Assembly: GCA_900548815.1 (NCBI GenBank)
Contig: URLR01000003.1
Span: forward strand, 1 to 64,000
DNA length: 64,000 nt
Direction: 5' to 3'
Source: an uncultured Collinsella sp.
Lineage (GTDB): Bacteria; Actinomycetota; Coriobacteriia; Coriobacteriales; Coriobacteriaceae
Shown here: positions 15,811 through 24,515 of the stretch, piece after piece
How positions within the stretch are numbered: position 1 is the first letter of the stretch
How the letters are laid out: the number at the start of each line of letters is the position of its first letter
Notes under the pieces: generated by a model
Database searches by the model: none
Told to the model about the DNA's origin: nothing
What the model saw: the letters and a program-made list of their open reading frames with translations, nothing else
Position numbers and translations under genes: made by a program

Positions 15811-17058
15811 ATGGGAAACACTCGCAACCGCCACGTGAACCCTTGGTGGGTAGCCGTCGTCTCGGGCATGGCATCCTACATCGATTCGTGCGCGATCATC
15901 TCTTCTGGTACGGCGCTGGTCATTTACCAGCAGACCTTTGGCCTCGATAACGGTCAGTTCGGTCTGATTTCCGCGGCGCTCACCTTCTGCATCGCCATCG
16001 GTTCCATCCTGGGCGGCAGCCTGGGCGACCGCTTTGGCCGCAAGCCGGTCTTCTCGGTCACCATGGGCATGCTCATCATCGGTGCCGTCACTATGATCTT
16101 TGCTCAGACCTTCCCGCTGCTGCTGTTGGGCGAGATTCTGATGGGTCTGGGTGTCGGCGCCGACCTGCCGGTTTCACTGGCGACCATCGCCGAGGAGGCG
16201 CCCGATGACAAACGCGGCAAGATGCTGCTGTTCTCGGACATCCTGTGGGTTGTCGGTATTGTCGTTGCCCAGGGCATTGGCGCCGTTGTCGGTGACTGGG
16301 GTTACCTGGGCGGCCAGATCATGTTCACCCAGCTTGCCGTTGTCTCCATCCTGGTGCTTATCGCCCGCCAGACCATCCCGGAGTCTCCGGTTTGGATTAA
16401 GGCGCACGAGGACCGTCTGGCAGGCAAGGTGAGCGAGCAGGCCCAGGGTAAGATTTCCGACCTGTTCAAGAGCCCCTACGCCAAGCCGTTCATCGCCCTT
16501 GCCATCTTCTACATTGGTACCAACATCCCAGCCAACTCTCTCGGTCAGTTCTCCACGTGGATCGGCGCCAACGTCGTGTCGCTGCCTATCTCCGTCGTGT
16601 CTACCATCGGCCTGATCTGCTACCCGATTCGCGCCATCCTCGACTTCGTCTTTATGAAGTTTGTCGATACCGACAAGCGTATGCCGCTGTTCTACATGGG
16701 TGCCGCACTCTACTTGCTCGGCTTCCTCATGTTCCCGCTCTTTGGTGCTTCGACGGTCACCTACGTTGCCACGCAGCTGCTCTACTGCATCGGTGCCGCC
16801 TTTGCCTTCGAGGGCATCCTGAAGGTCTGGATGCAGGAGTGCTTCCCGACGCTGCTGCGCACCACTGCTAACGGCGCCATCGTGTTCTCCTCGCGTTTCC
16901 TGTGCGCCGTCGCCGGCTCCTTCACTGCCACGTTCATCGCCGTGGCCGGCTACAAGGCCGCCTTCCTGGTTCTGTCGCTGCTGTGCCTGATTGGCTTTGC
17001 CGCCGCTATCTGGGCCTTCCATGGCGAGCGCTACAACGCGTTCGACGACGCCGAGTAA
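15811..17058 (+). CDS. MFS sugar transporter (probable rhamnose permease)
   Basis: A 415-residue major facilitator with twelve hydrophobic segments. The loop 2-3 signature GDRFGRKPVF, a PESPVW stretch after helix 6 and two six-helix halves are those of the sugar-porter/general MFS group. It has the start MGNTRNRHVNPWW at 15811 with AAGGGG seven bases before it. Its place between rhaD and the isomerase makes proton-coupled uptake of L-rhamnose (or a rhamnose oligomer) the best guess; it is unlike the RhaT family of enterobacteria. Confidence 0.82.
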   Translation: MGNTRNRHVNPWWVAVVSGMASYIDSCAIISSGTALVIYQQTFGLDNGQFGLISAALTFCIAIGSILGGSLGDRFGRKPVFSVTMGMLIIGAVTMIFAQTFPLLLLGEILMGLGVGADLPVSLATIAEEAPDDKRGKMLLFSDILWVVGIVVAQGIGAVVGDWGYLGGQIMFTQLAVVSILVLIARQTIPESPVWIKAHEDRLAGKVSEQAQGKISDLFKSPYAKPFIALAIFYIGTNIPANSLGQFSTWIGANVVSLPISVVSTIGLICYPIRAILDFVFMKFVDTDKRMPLFYMGAALYLLGFLMFPLFGASTVTYVATQLLYCIGAAFAFEGILKVWMQECFPTLLRTTANGAIVFSSRFLCAVAGSFTATFIAVAGYKAAFLVLSLLCLIGFAAAIWAFHGERYNAFDDAE

Positions 17059-17145
17059 TTTGCTTTATCCCGCCGCCTTGTCGCGGCAACCTCTGGGGCG
17101 AAGGCTTAGTCCCATACCCTCGCCCCACCCCCTGCGCAACTGCAG

Positions 17146-17199
17146 GCGGACGCGGTAGAAACATGTCTGTTGCGCTGATCTGATAACCGCCGCGTCCGC
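17146..17199 (+). other. Intercistronic stem-loop, MFS-isomerase
   Basis: GCGGACGCGG (17146-17155) can pair with CCGCGTCCGC ending at 17199, across about 34 bases; no T run follows. Confidence 0.45.
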
Positions 17200-17237
17200 T
17201 TGCTTGCAATCATCAACTTTTCTCATTGGAGGAAATC

Positions 17238-18665
17238 ATGCTCGTTAACACCAAGGCCAAGGTTGGCGTCTTTTCTATCGCCCTCGGTGCCTATCTTCCG
17301 CAGTTCCCGCAGCTCGTTCCCAACTTTGAGCAGCAGTACGAGGACTTTAAGGCCACGCTGCCTACGACCGTCGAGCTTATCGACGGCGGTATGGTGACCA
17401 CCAAGGAACAGGCTCAGGTCGCGGGCGACAAGTTCCGCGCCGAGGATGTCGACTTTGTCATCCTGCAGATGCTCACCTATGCCACGAGCTACAACGTGCT
17501 GCCGGTCGTACGCGACCTGGACGTGCCCGTCGTCGTGGTCAACGTGCAAAAGAAGGCCCAGCCCGACTACGCCAACACCGATATCCCCACGTGGCTGGGC
17601 GATCTGTACGCCTGCGGTGCTCCCGGTGAGGTCGTAGCCGACCTTAACCGTGCCGGCAAGCGTCACGCCGTGGTGACCGGTGTTGTCGAGGGCGGCGACC
17701 CGGCCGTGGCCGAGCAGCTCGAGCAGTGGTGCCGTGCCGCCCAGGTGCGCCGTCGTCTGCGTCGCACCAATATCGCCCAGATCGGCCGTCCGTATCCGGG
17801 CATGATGGACCTCTACATCGACGAGACCAACCTCTACAACCGTCTGGGTCTCTACACCAAGCAGTTCGATTGGGAGAAGATGTGGGCTATCGCCGACAAC
17901 ATCGATGACCAGGCTGCCGTGGACGCTAAGGCCGCCGAGATTCTCGACACCTTCGACGTCGAGGGCGGCGCCAAGGTCACCGACGAGCCTATCCAGGAGA
18001 TGGCCAAGTACGTCGTCGCCTTTGAGCAGTGGGTTAAGGACGAGGAGATCGGTCTGGTCGCCAGCCACTACGACGGCTATGCCAAGGGCCAGGCCGGCGT
18101 GCTCGACTCCATGCTCATCCCGGCGTTCTCCATGCTCATCAAGCAGGGCACGAGCTGCGCGGTCGAGGGCGATATGAAGGTCGCCATCGCCATGAGCATC
18201 CTCAAGACCATCTCTGGCACCGGCCAGCTTTCCGAGATGTATTCCATCGACTTTCCCGAGGACATTGTCATCATCGGCCACTCCGGCTCCGGCGATGCCG
18301 ACATCTCGACCGCCAAGAAGCCGACGCTCAAGGTTGTTCCCGTGTTCCACGGCAAGACCGGTGGCGGCTACCTCACCCAGTTCTATCCCGGCCACGGCAC
18401 CATCACCTTCCTTGGTATCACTCAGGACGGCGACGGCAACTTTAAGTTCGTGGTTGCCGAGGGCGAGAACGTTAACGGTCCGATCTTTACCTTCGGCGAC
18501 ACCAATATGCGCATGAAGTTCTTGATCGGCGCCCGCGAGTTCATGGATCGCTGGAACGAGACCGGCCCGACTCACCACATGGCCGCCTGCCTAGGCAGCC
18601 AGACCGACACGATTCTCAAGGTCGCCAAGATCCTGAACGTGCCCGTGGACGTTGTCTGCCGCTAA
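17238..18665 (+). CDS. L-fucose/L-arabinose-isomerase-family protein (probable rhamnose isomerase)
   Basis: A 475-residue protein of the fucose/arabinose isomerase superfamily, with the FVILQMLTYATSYNVLP stretch, a Glu/Asp/His metal-site region (GDMKVAIAMSIL, IGHSG, HGKTGGGYLTQFYPGHGT) and family-typical length. The cluster has rhamnulokinase and rhamnulose-phosphate aldolase but no RhaA, so this protein probably does the rhamnose-to-rhamnulose step. This is inference from context. GGAGGAAATC precedes the ATG at 17238. Last gene of the cluster; the spacer to the convergent LacI gene holds a palindrome near 18749-18770 and a terminator. Confidence 0.82.
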   Translation: MLVNTKAKVGVFSIALGAYLPQFPQLVPNFEQQYEDFKATLPTTVELIDGGMVTTKEQAQVAGDKFRAEDVDFVILQMLTYATSYNVLPVVRDLDVPVVVVNVQKKAQPDYANTDIPTWLGDLYACGAPGEVVADLNRAGKRHAVVTGVVEGGDPAVAEQLEQWCRAAQVRRRLRRTNIAQIGRPYPGMMDLYIDETNLYNRLGLYTKQFDWEKMWAIADNIDDQAAVDAKAAEILDTFDVEGGAKVTDEPIQEMAKYVVAFEQWVKDEEIGLVASHYDGYAKGQAGVLDSMLIPAFSMLIKQGTSCAVEGDMKVAIAMSILKTISGTGQLSEMYSIDFPEDIVIIGHSGSGDADISTAKKPTLKVVPVFHGKTGGGYLTQFYPGHGTITFLGITQDGDGNFKFVVAEGENVNGPIFTFGDTNMRMKFLIGAREFMDRWNETGPTHHMAACLGSQTDTILKVAKILNVPVDVVCR

Positions 18666-18861
18666 TGGTGTTCCGTCGTCCTGACGAACGGCGGACTCGT
18701 TGAACGCTGTGCGGGTCTCGAGCGCCGTATCTTGCCGCTTAAGTCATCGCTTGCGTACATGAAGTACGCAGCGCTACGCTTTCGCGACAACCTGCGGCAC
18801 TCGAGGTCCGCTCGCTTCGTTTGGACGACTCGATGATTTTCCCTGCTGAAACGATAGAGAC

Positions 18862-18900
18862 AGAAGGGCCCGACAAGCGTTTTGCTTGCCGGGCCCTTCT
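18862..18900. terminator. Bidirectional terminator, isomerase/LacI
   Basis: AGAAGGGCCCG pairs with CGGGCCCTTCT around a CAAGC/GCTTG inner stem, between two convergent genes. Confidence 0.75.
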
Positions 18901-18931
18901 GCTTAGCGGAGTTTGAGGTGAGCTGAAAAGG

Positions 18932-20044
18932 CTATAGATATGCACCGAGGTTGATGGCCGTGGCGTCGGTCTGGCTGCTTGCCTGGGTGCTGGCGCGTTC
19001 CAGCAGGAACGGCCGCACGAGTTCTTGGCGGTTGATGTCCTCGATGGTCGTGACCGCGGTGACGGTGCGCGCTGCAGAGCCGATGTGGACGTGCTTGGTC
19101 TTTGCCGGGGTCTTGTTCTCGATTTGCTCCATGAGCAATTGAACGCCCTTGCGGCCAATCTCGTAGCCCGGGGGCGCTACCGTAGTGAGCGGGACCGATC
19201 CGCTCCAAGCGAGTGGGTTGCCATCGCAGCCTGCTACGCGTACTTGCCCGGGGACGGCGATGCCTTTGTCGACCAGCGCCGAGATAACGCCCGAGGCCAG
19301 CACGTCGGTCAGGCCGACGACAAAATCGGGGCGTTCATCCGCGGGACGCTCGGCGATTTGGGCACCGATGCCGTAGCCGTCGGCGGCGGTATTCCATTCG
19401 CCGGCGTCGATGACTTCGATCTTGATATCGGGGTGTAGGGCGAGCGCCTTATGAATGCCAAGGACGCGCAGGGTGAGTTGCATAAATGCTGCTCGGCCGA
19501 CGACGACAATATGGTGTGCGCCGCGGGCGATGGCAAGTTCGGCAATGATGCGACCCTGGGCCTCGTTGTCGGCCGCTACGTAGTAGCCGGGCTCGGAGCA
19601 ATGGATGTCCAGATGGACGATCGGTACGGGCATCTTGGTCATGGCGGGGTGCCAGTCGGGGGATGCCATGGGCTGAACCATGACGCCGGACATCTGGGTG
19701 CCCATAAAGTAGCGCAGGTAATGGTCCTCGAGAATATCGTCGTTATCGGCGTTGGCGATGAGCAGGTCGTAGCCGTGCTTGCGGGCCTCGTTGTGGGCGC
19801 CGCTGGCGATTTGGAGTGAAAAGCCGTGGTCGAGACGGGGGAGCACCAGGCCAAAGGACTTGGTGGCGCCGCCCGCGAGCTGACGAGCGCTTTGGTTGGG
19901 CAGGTAGCCCAGTCGATTGATGGTTTCGTTAATGAGCTTGAGGGTCTCGGGACGCAACTTTTCGGGATGGTTGAGCGCGTTGGAAACCGTGCCCAACGAA
20001 ACCCCGGCTTCGCGCGCGACGTCGCTGATTTTAACCTTTGCCAT
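18932..20044 (-). CDS. LacI-family regulator of the rhamnose cluster
   Basis: A 370-residue LacI/GalR protein. The HTH is at about residues 5-24 (ISDVAREAGVSLGTVSNALN), the hinge near 45-60, and a sugar-binding sensor domain fills the rest, with a longer than usual C-terminal tail. The ATG at 20044 has AAAGGGG upstream and starts directly at MAKVKISDVA. It converges on the rhamnose genes. Operator-like TTGAAACG palindromes lie before rhaB and before its own gene, so it probably represses both. Enterobacterial rhamnose systems use AraC-type RhaR/RhaS instead. Confidence 0.88.
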   Translation of the reverse strand: MAKVKISDVAREAGVSLGTVSNALNHPEKLRPETLKLINETINRLGYLPNQSARQLAGGATKSFGLVLPRLDHGFSLQIASGAHNEARKHGYDLLIANADNDDILEDHYLRYFMGTQMSGVMVQPMASPDWHPAMTKMPVPIVHLDIHCSEPGYYVAADNEAQGRIIAELAIARGAHHIVVVGRAAFMQLTLRVLGIHKALALHPDIKIEVIDAGEWNTAADGYGIGAQIAERPADERPDFVVGLTDVLASGVISALVDKGIAVPGQVRVAGCDGNPLAWSGSVPLTTVAPPGYEIGRKGVQLLMEQIENKTPAKTKHVHIGSAARTVTAVTTIEDINRQELVRPFLLERASTQASSQTDATAINLGAYL

Positions 20045-20054
20045 AGCGGCCCCT

Positions 20055-20068
20055 TTGATGCGTTTCAA
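20055..20068. promoter_or_regulatory. LacI-type operator at the regulator's own gene
   Basis: TTGATGCGTTTCAA is a near match to the rhaB operator (TTGAAACGGTTCAA read in reverse), just upstream of the regulator's start. It suggests autoregulation. Confidence 0.55.
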
Positions 20069-20095
20069 GTACAAGCCAGATTGTAGCATCCCAAA

Positions 20096-20140
20096 CCTTC
20101 CAAAAAGGGACAGGTTTATTTTGGCAGGTTTTATCTGGGG
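20096..20140 (-). repeat. 45-bp CCTGCCAAAA palindromic repeat, copy 3 (inverted)
   Basis: Reverse-oriented copy of 10569-10613, with one arm change (CCTTCC for CCTGCC). The flank GGGGAAACG also matches copy 1, so the conserved unit extends slightly beyond 45 bases. Confidence 0.88.
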
Positions 20141-20157
20141 AAACGCCGTTGCCAGCG

Positions 20158-20199
20158 CGACCACCACGAAGGGGACAGGCACCTTTGCGGTGGTTTGGA
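20158..20199 (-). repeat. CCACCACAAAGG palindrome, copy C (inverted)
   Basis: A reverse copy of the 22274-22319 element with a few changes (CACCACGAAGGGGACAGG then CACCTTTGCGGTGGT), 17 bases from the preceding 45-bp repeat. Confidence 0.85.
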
Positions 20200-20222
20200 C
20201 CGGCTGGGCATGTGTGCATCGG

Positions 20223-20246
20223 GTGGTATCTAAGTTGAGATACCAC
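20223..20246. promoter_or_regulatory. Perfect inverted repeat upstream of glmS
   Basis: GTGGTATCT (20223-20231) and AGATACCAC (20238-20246) form a perfect palindrome with a six-base centre, 111 bases before glmS. It may be an operator. No glmS-ribozyme-like core was seen. The 312-base region 20045-20356 otherwise holds only the LacI operator and two repeats. Confidence 0.5.
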
Positions 20247-20356
20247 TTCTGGTATATCAGCTTGCGCTTGCGTGAGTACAATACTCGAACGTTATACGTC
20301 TCAGCGCCCCCTGTGCGTGGACGTCTTGCAGTCACGCGAACGAAGGGATTTATCCT

Positions 20357-22204
20357 ATGTGCGGAATTGTCGGCTACACCGGCTCTGATATTGCAAAGAA
20401 CATCCTGGTCACGGGCCTCAAGCGCATGGAGTATCGCGGCTATGACTCTTCGGGCGTCGCGCTCGAGGTGGGCGAGGGCGCCGCGGCGCACCTCGACGTC
20501 ATCCGCCGCGTGGGCAAGGTCGCGGGCCTGGAGAGCGAGCTTTCCAACATCGACAGCGACGCTACCTGCGGTATCGGTCACACCCGTTGGGCCACCCACG
20601 GCAAGCCCTCCGTCGTTAACGCTCACCCCCACACCAGCTGCGACGGTCGTATCGCCATCGTCCACAACGGCATCATCGAGAACTTCGCCGAGCTGCGCGA
20701 AGAGCTGGAGGGCCGCGGCCATCACTTTAAGAGCGAGACCGATACCGAGGTCTTCGCGCATCTGATCGAAGAGGCTTATGCCGAGACGCACGACCTGATG
20801 GCCTCCGTGCGCGAGGCGTGCACCCACGTGGTCGGTGCCTATGGTCTGGCCGCCGTGTGCGCTGACGAGCCCGGCGTGATCGCCGTGGCCCGCAAGGATT
20901 CCCCGATCGTGGTCGGCGCGGGCGAGACCGGTTCCTACGTTGCCTCTGACGTGATTGCACTCATCGACGCCACCCGCGATGTCGTGGTGCTCGAGGACGG
21001 TCAGTTTGCCAAGCTCACGCCCGCAGGCGTCGAGTACACCGACGAGGCCGGCAACGTTATCGAGCCCAAGGTCACCCACATCGACTGGGACCTGGACATG
21101 GCAGAAAAGGGCGGTTATCCCGACTTTATGCTCAAGGAAATCCACGAGCAACCGCGCGTCGTGCGCGACACACTGGTCGGTCGTATGACGCCGGCCGGCG
21201 AGCTCGACATCGACGAGCTGGGCCTTTCGCTCGAGGAGCTCAACGACATCGACCGCGTCTACGTGATCGCTTGCGGCACCAGCTTTCATGCTGGCCTCAT
21301 TGCCAAGAATCTCATTGAGGGCTGGGCTCGCATCCCCACCGAGGTGGAGGCGGCCAGTGAGTTCCGTTATCGCAATCCCATCATTACGCCGACGACGCTT
21401 GTCGTTGCCGTGTCCCAGTCGGGCGAGACGGCCGATACCCTTGCCGCCATTCGCGACGCGCGCATCAAGGGTGCCAAGGTCTTCGGCATCACCAACGTGG
21501 TGGGCAGCCCCGTGGCGCGTGAGAGCGACGGCGTCATCTACACCAAGGCCAACAAGGAGATCGCGGTCGCCTCGACCAAGAGCTTCATCGGCCAGGTCGT
21601 GAGCCTCACGCTTTTGGCTCTGCTGCTGGCGCAGGTCAAGTACCGTCTGACCACCAAGCAGGCGCGCATGCTGTTCCGCGAGCTTTCCGATACGGCCGAG
21701 CAGATCCAGTGGATTTTGGATACCCAGACCGAGGCCGTTCATGAGGCCGCCCTGCTGTGCAAGGACGCGCAGTCGGCGCTGTTCGTGGGTCGCGGCATGG
21801 GTGCCGCTATTTCCTACGAGGGTGCGCTCAAGCTCAAGGAGGTCAGCTACCTGCACGCCGAGGCCTATGCCGCTGGTGAGATGAAGCACGGCCCCATCGC
21901 CCTGATCGACCCGGGCTTCCCTGTCATCGCTGTGGCCACCAAGAGTGCCACCTACGATAAGACCGTGTCGAACCTTATGGAGTGCAAGGCGCGCGGCGCC
22001 AAGGTCATCGTCGTTGCCACCGAGGGCGACGAGGAGATCAACAAGATTGCCGACTGCATCATTCGCGTGCCGGCCGTCCGCGACGTGTTCAGCCCCATCA
22101 CGGCGAGCGTCCCGCTGCAGCTGCTCGCCCGCGAGGTCGCCATCCTGCGCGGCTGCGACGTCGACCAGCCCCGCAACCTGGCCAAGAGCGTCACCGTCGA
22201 GTAG
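20357..22204 (+). CDS. glmS: Glutamine-fructose-6-phosphate aminotransferase (isomerizing)
   Basis: A 615-residue GlmS of normal length. The nucleophile Cys2 sits at MCGIVGYTG, followed by the glutaminase domain with RWATHGKPS and NGIIEN motifs (to about 240), then two SIS isomerase domains (about 290-425 and 460-600) and the C-terminal NLAKSVTVE tail. It makes glucosamine-6-phosphate from fructose-6-phosphate and glutamine for cell wall synthesis. The gene is monocistronic with its own strong terminator. Confidence 0.97.
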   Translation: MCGIVGYTGSDIAKNILVTGLKRMEYRGYDSSGVALEVGEGAAAHLDVIRRVGKVAGLESELSNIDSDATCGIGHTRWATHGKPSVVNAHPHTSCDGRIAIVHNGIIENFAELREELEGRGHHFKSETDTEVFAHLIEEAYAETHDLMASVREACTHVVGAYGLAAVCADEPGVIAVARKDSPIVVGAGETGSYVASDVIALIDATRDVVVLEDGQFAKLTPAGVEYTDEAGNVIEPKVTHIDWDLDMAEKGGYPDFMLKEIHEQPRVVRDTLVGRMTPAGELDIDELGLSLEELNDIDRVYVIACGTSFHAGLIAKNLIEGWARIPTEVEAASEFRYRNPIITPTTLVVAVSQSGETADTLAAIRDARIKGAKVFGITNVVGSPVARESDGVIYTKANKEIAVASTKSFIGQVVSLTLLALLLAQVKYRLTTKQARMLFRELSDTAEQIQWILDTQTEAVHEAALLCKDAQSALFVGRGMGAAISYEGALKLKEVSYLHAEAYAAGEMKHGPIALIDPGFPVIAVATKSATYDKTVSNLMECKARGAKVIVVATEGDEEINKIADCIIRVPAVRDVFSPITASVPLQLLAREVAILRGCDVDQPRNLAKSVTVE

Positions 22205-22227
22205 TTGGTTCCGCCGTTCTAACAGCC

Positions 22228-22265
22228 AAGGCCCGGCTCCGCATTAGACGGAGCCGGGCCTTTTT
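22228..22265 (+). terminator. Terminator after glmS
   Basis: AAGGCCCGGCTCCG pairs with CGGAGCCGGGCCTT, followed by TTTTT. Confidence 0.92.
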
Positions 22266-22273
22266 GTGCGGAG

Positions 22274-22319
22274 AAACCACCACAAAGGTGCCTGTCCCCT
22301 TTGTGGTGGTTTTGGCAGG
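22274..22319 (+). repeat. CCACCACAAAGG palindrome, copy A
   Basis: AAACCACCACAAAGG pairs with CCTTTGTGGTGGTTT around a loop with CCTGTCCC. The tail TTTTGGCAGG equals the end of the 45-bp repeat family, so the two families share parts. Confidence 0.88.
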
Positions 22320-23051
22320 TTAGCGGAGCTTGCTGGTCTCGAAGTACTCGGGGAACTGGTCCAGAACCTCGGTCTGGTTGCGGAACATCATATGCAGGTG
22401 CTTGCTGACCAAAAAGCTCGCTTCGATGGGGTCGCGACCGGCGATAGCGCGGCGAATCTGCTTGTGCTCGTTCACGATGTCCTGATTGTCGAGAACTTGC
22501 GTGGCAGCGCGCAGCCAGCGGAAGCGCTCTAGGTCGGCATTGGTCTCTTCGAGCCACGACCACACGGTGCTGCGACATGCGATGCTAAAGATCATGTGGT
22601 GCATGAGGTTATCGCTCAAAAAGAAGCCGATGCGATCCTCATCGGCCATGGCCTTTTCCTGCAGCGCGATGGCTCGGTCGAGCTGCTCGATGCCTGCCGA
22701 GGTGGCGCGCGCGCAGCACTCCACGATCACCTGCTTTTCCAGATGCTCGCGGATGTAACAGGCACTCTCGGCAAGGGTGAGGTTGATGGGCGAGACGTAG
22801 GTACCGCTCTGGGGCACGGTGCGCACCAGGCCTTCCTGCGCCAAACGAACCAAAGCCTCGCGCACAGGGGTGCGCCCCATATCTAGGTCGTCGCAAAGTT
22901 GCTTGACGCCCAGCTTTTCGCCCGGCTTGTAGTCCAGGTAGACGATTTTGCGTCGAATGGTGTGGTAGGACTGGTCCTGTAGGCTCGTTTCCTGCTCGCC
23001 GACGTGCATCGATTCTTCCATAGCGCCTCGCAACTGTTCTATCAAACTCAT
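22320..23051 (-). CDS. GntR-family regulator, FCD (FadR) type
   Basis: A 243-residue regulator with an N-terminal winged HTH (about 25-92; LGVKQLCDDLDMGRTPVREA is the recognition region) and an all-helical FCD effector domain. FCD proteins usually bind small carboxylates. The start at 23051 has no clear ribosome site; the internal ATG at 23021 has GAGG five bases upstream and would give 233 residues. It is divergent from yeiH and probably controls it. It ends next to a palindromic repeat that may serve as terminator. Confidence 0.87.
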   Translation of the reverse strand: MSLIEQLRGAMEESMHVGEQETSLQDQSYHTIRRKIVYLDYKPGEKLGVKQLCDDLDMGRTPVREALVRLAQEGLVRTVPQSGTYVSPINLTLAESACYIREHLEKQVIVECCARATSAGIEQLDRAIALQEKAMADEDRIGFFLSDNLMHHMIFSIACRSTVWSWLEETNADLERFRWLRAATQVLDNQDIVNEHKQIRRAIAGRDPIEASFLVSKHLHMMFRNQTEVLDQFPEYFETSKLR

Positions 23052-23214
23052 ATGTCAGTTGTTAATTATGCCGCGAATCAGCTCTCCGCGGTGGGTAATT
23101 CGGCTGTTGCCTGAGAACTATTGCGGCATCTTAGTCTGTGTTTGCGCAAGGCTGCGCTCAATGTTGCCGTATCATAAGCCGTCGCAAACGTGAAATAGAA
23201 AGAAGGAATCCCAT

Positions 23215-24249
23215 ATGCAACTGGCAAACATCGTACGCGAGCGCTGGAAAGGCGTCTTGTTCTGCCTGATCATCGCTATCCCCGCGACGTTGCTCGGCAA
23301 ACAGATTGAGGTGGTCGGCGGGCCGGTATTTGCCATCCTCTTTGGCATGGTCCTGGCGCTCGTCTTTCCCAAGAATCGTCGCGAACCGCTCGCCGCCGGC
23401 GTTACCTATACGTCCAAAAAAGTCTTGCAGTACGCGGTTATCCTGCTTGGCTTTGGCATGAACCTCTCCCAGATCCTGTCCAAGGGCGCCCAGTCGCTGC
23501 CGATTATCGTGGCGACAATCTCGACATCGCTTGTCATCGCCTTTGTGCTCTGCCACGTTATGAACGTGCCGGGTAAGATCGCGACGCTTGTGGGTGTGGG
23601 TTCGTCGATTTGCGGCGGTTCGGCCATCGCTGCGACCGCACCCGTCATCGATGCCGACGATCGCGAGATTGCCCAGGCCATTTCGGTCATCTTCCTGTTT
23701 AACGTTATCGCGGCGCTCGTGTTTCCGACGCTTGGCGGCATGCTCGGGCTGACCAACGAGGGCTTCGGCCTGTTTGCCGGTACCGCCATCAACGACACCT
23801 CGTCCGTAACGGCTGCGGCGAGCGCTTGGGACAGCATGCATCCCGGCGCCAATGTGCTCGAGAGCGCCACGGTGGTCAAGCTCACCAGGACGCTGGCCAT
23901 CATTCCCATCACGCTGGCGCTTGCTTGCTGGCAGATGCATCTGGCGCGCAAGGCCGGCGGCGACGCTAGGAGCACGTTCTCGCTTAAACGCGCGTTTCCC
24001 ATGTTTGTGCTGTTCTTTGTGCTGGCGAGTGTGATCACCACGGTGCTTCAGCTTCCCGCGTCCTTTACGGCGCCCATCAAGGAGCTGTCGAAGTTCTTTA
24101 TCGTGATGGCCATGGCGGCTATTGGTTTTAATACCGATATCGTCGAGCTGGTCAAAAAGGGCGGCAAACCTATCGCATTGGGCTTTTGCTGCTGGATTGG
24201 CATTGCATGCATGAGTTTGGGAATGCAGCACGTGCTGGGAATCTGGTAG
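23215..24249 (+). CDS. yeiH: YeiH-family putative sulfate exporter
   Basis: A 344-residue membrane protein with about ten hydrophobic segments and the family's repeated features: LLGFGMNLSQ, VGVGSSICGGSAIAATAPVI and AGTAINDTSSVTAAAS. The YeiH (PSE) family is annotated as a putative sulfate exporter on limited evidence. AAGGAATCCC precedes the ATG. The divergent FCD-type GntR gene points to control by an organic acid or sulfonate breakdown product, which is inference. Confidence 0.85.
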   Translation: MQLANIVRERWKGVLFCLIIAIPATLLGKQIEVVGGPVFAILFGMVLALVFPKNRREPLAAGVTYTSKKVLQYAVILLGFGMNLSQILSKGAQSLPIIVATISTSLVIAFVLCHVMNVPGKIATLVGVGSSICGGSAIAATAPVIDADDREIAQAISVIFLFNVIAALVFPTLGGMLGLTNEGFGLFAGTAINDTSSVTAAASAWDSMHPGANVLESATVVKLTRTLAIIPITLALACWQMHLARKAGGDARSTFSLKRAFPMFVLFFVLASVITTVLQLPASFTAPIKELSKFFIVMAMAAIGFNTDIVELVKKGGKPIALGFCCWIGIACMSLGMQHVLGIW

Positions 24250-24301
24250 AGAAGTAGCTGATTTGCGTGTTGCGTGCTGGCGAGCGCATTCTCACGGTGG
24301 A

Positions 24302-24366
24302 GCGATAGGAGCTCTTGCGGGTATGGCTTGTCCGCAGGTTGATAGGTCCCGAAGAGCTCTTATCGC
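24302..24366. other. Nested stem-loop downstream of yeiH
   Basis: GCGATAGGAGCTCTT (24302-24316) pairs with AAGAGCTCTTATCGC (24352-24366) with one mismatch; inside it TGCGG can pair with CCGCA. There is no T run. It lies in the 266-base spacer before the next regulator. Confidence 0.5.
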
Positions 24367-24515
24367 CCCGCCAGGATGGCGATGCGGGGCAATTCATATA
24401 CTCGCAGGACGGCGACTTTTGCCCTATAGTGTTTGGTGAGTAATATCGTTCAATTTTGAAACACTCGGTCGTGCGACCGTCGGCGGTTGCACGTCGCCGC
24501 GGACAGGGACAAATC

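Noticed and set aside
20246..20356. glmS ribozyme or riboswitch
   Set aside because: The leader is short and lacks the ribozyme core; that ribozyme is mainly known from Firmicutes and relatives.
20356..21889. Long minus-strand frame continuous with the LacI gene
   Set aside because: It is antisense to glmS and only appears to extend the LacI protein; a good ribosome site and HTH place the real LacI start at 20044.
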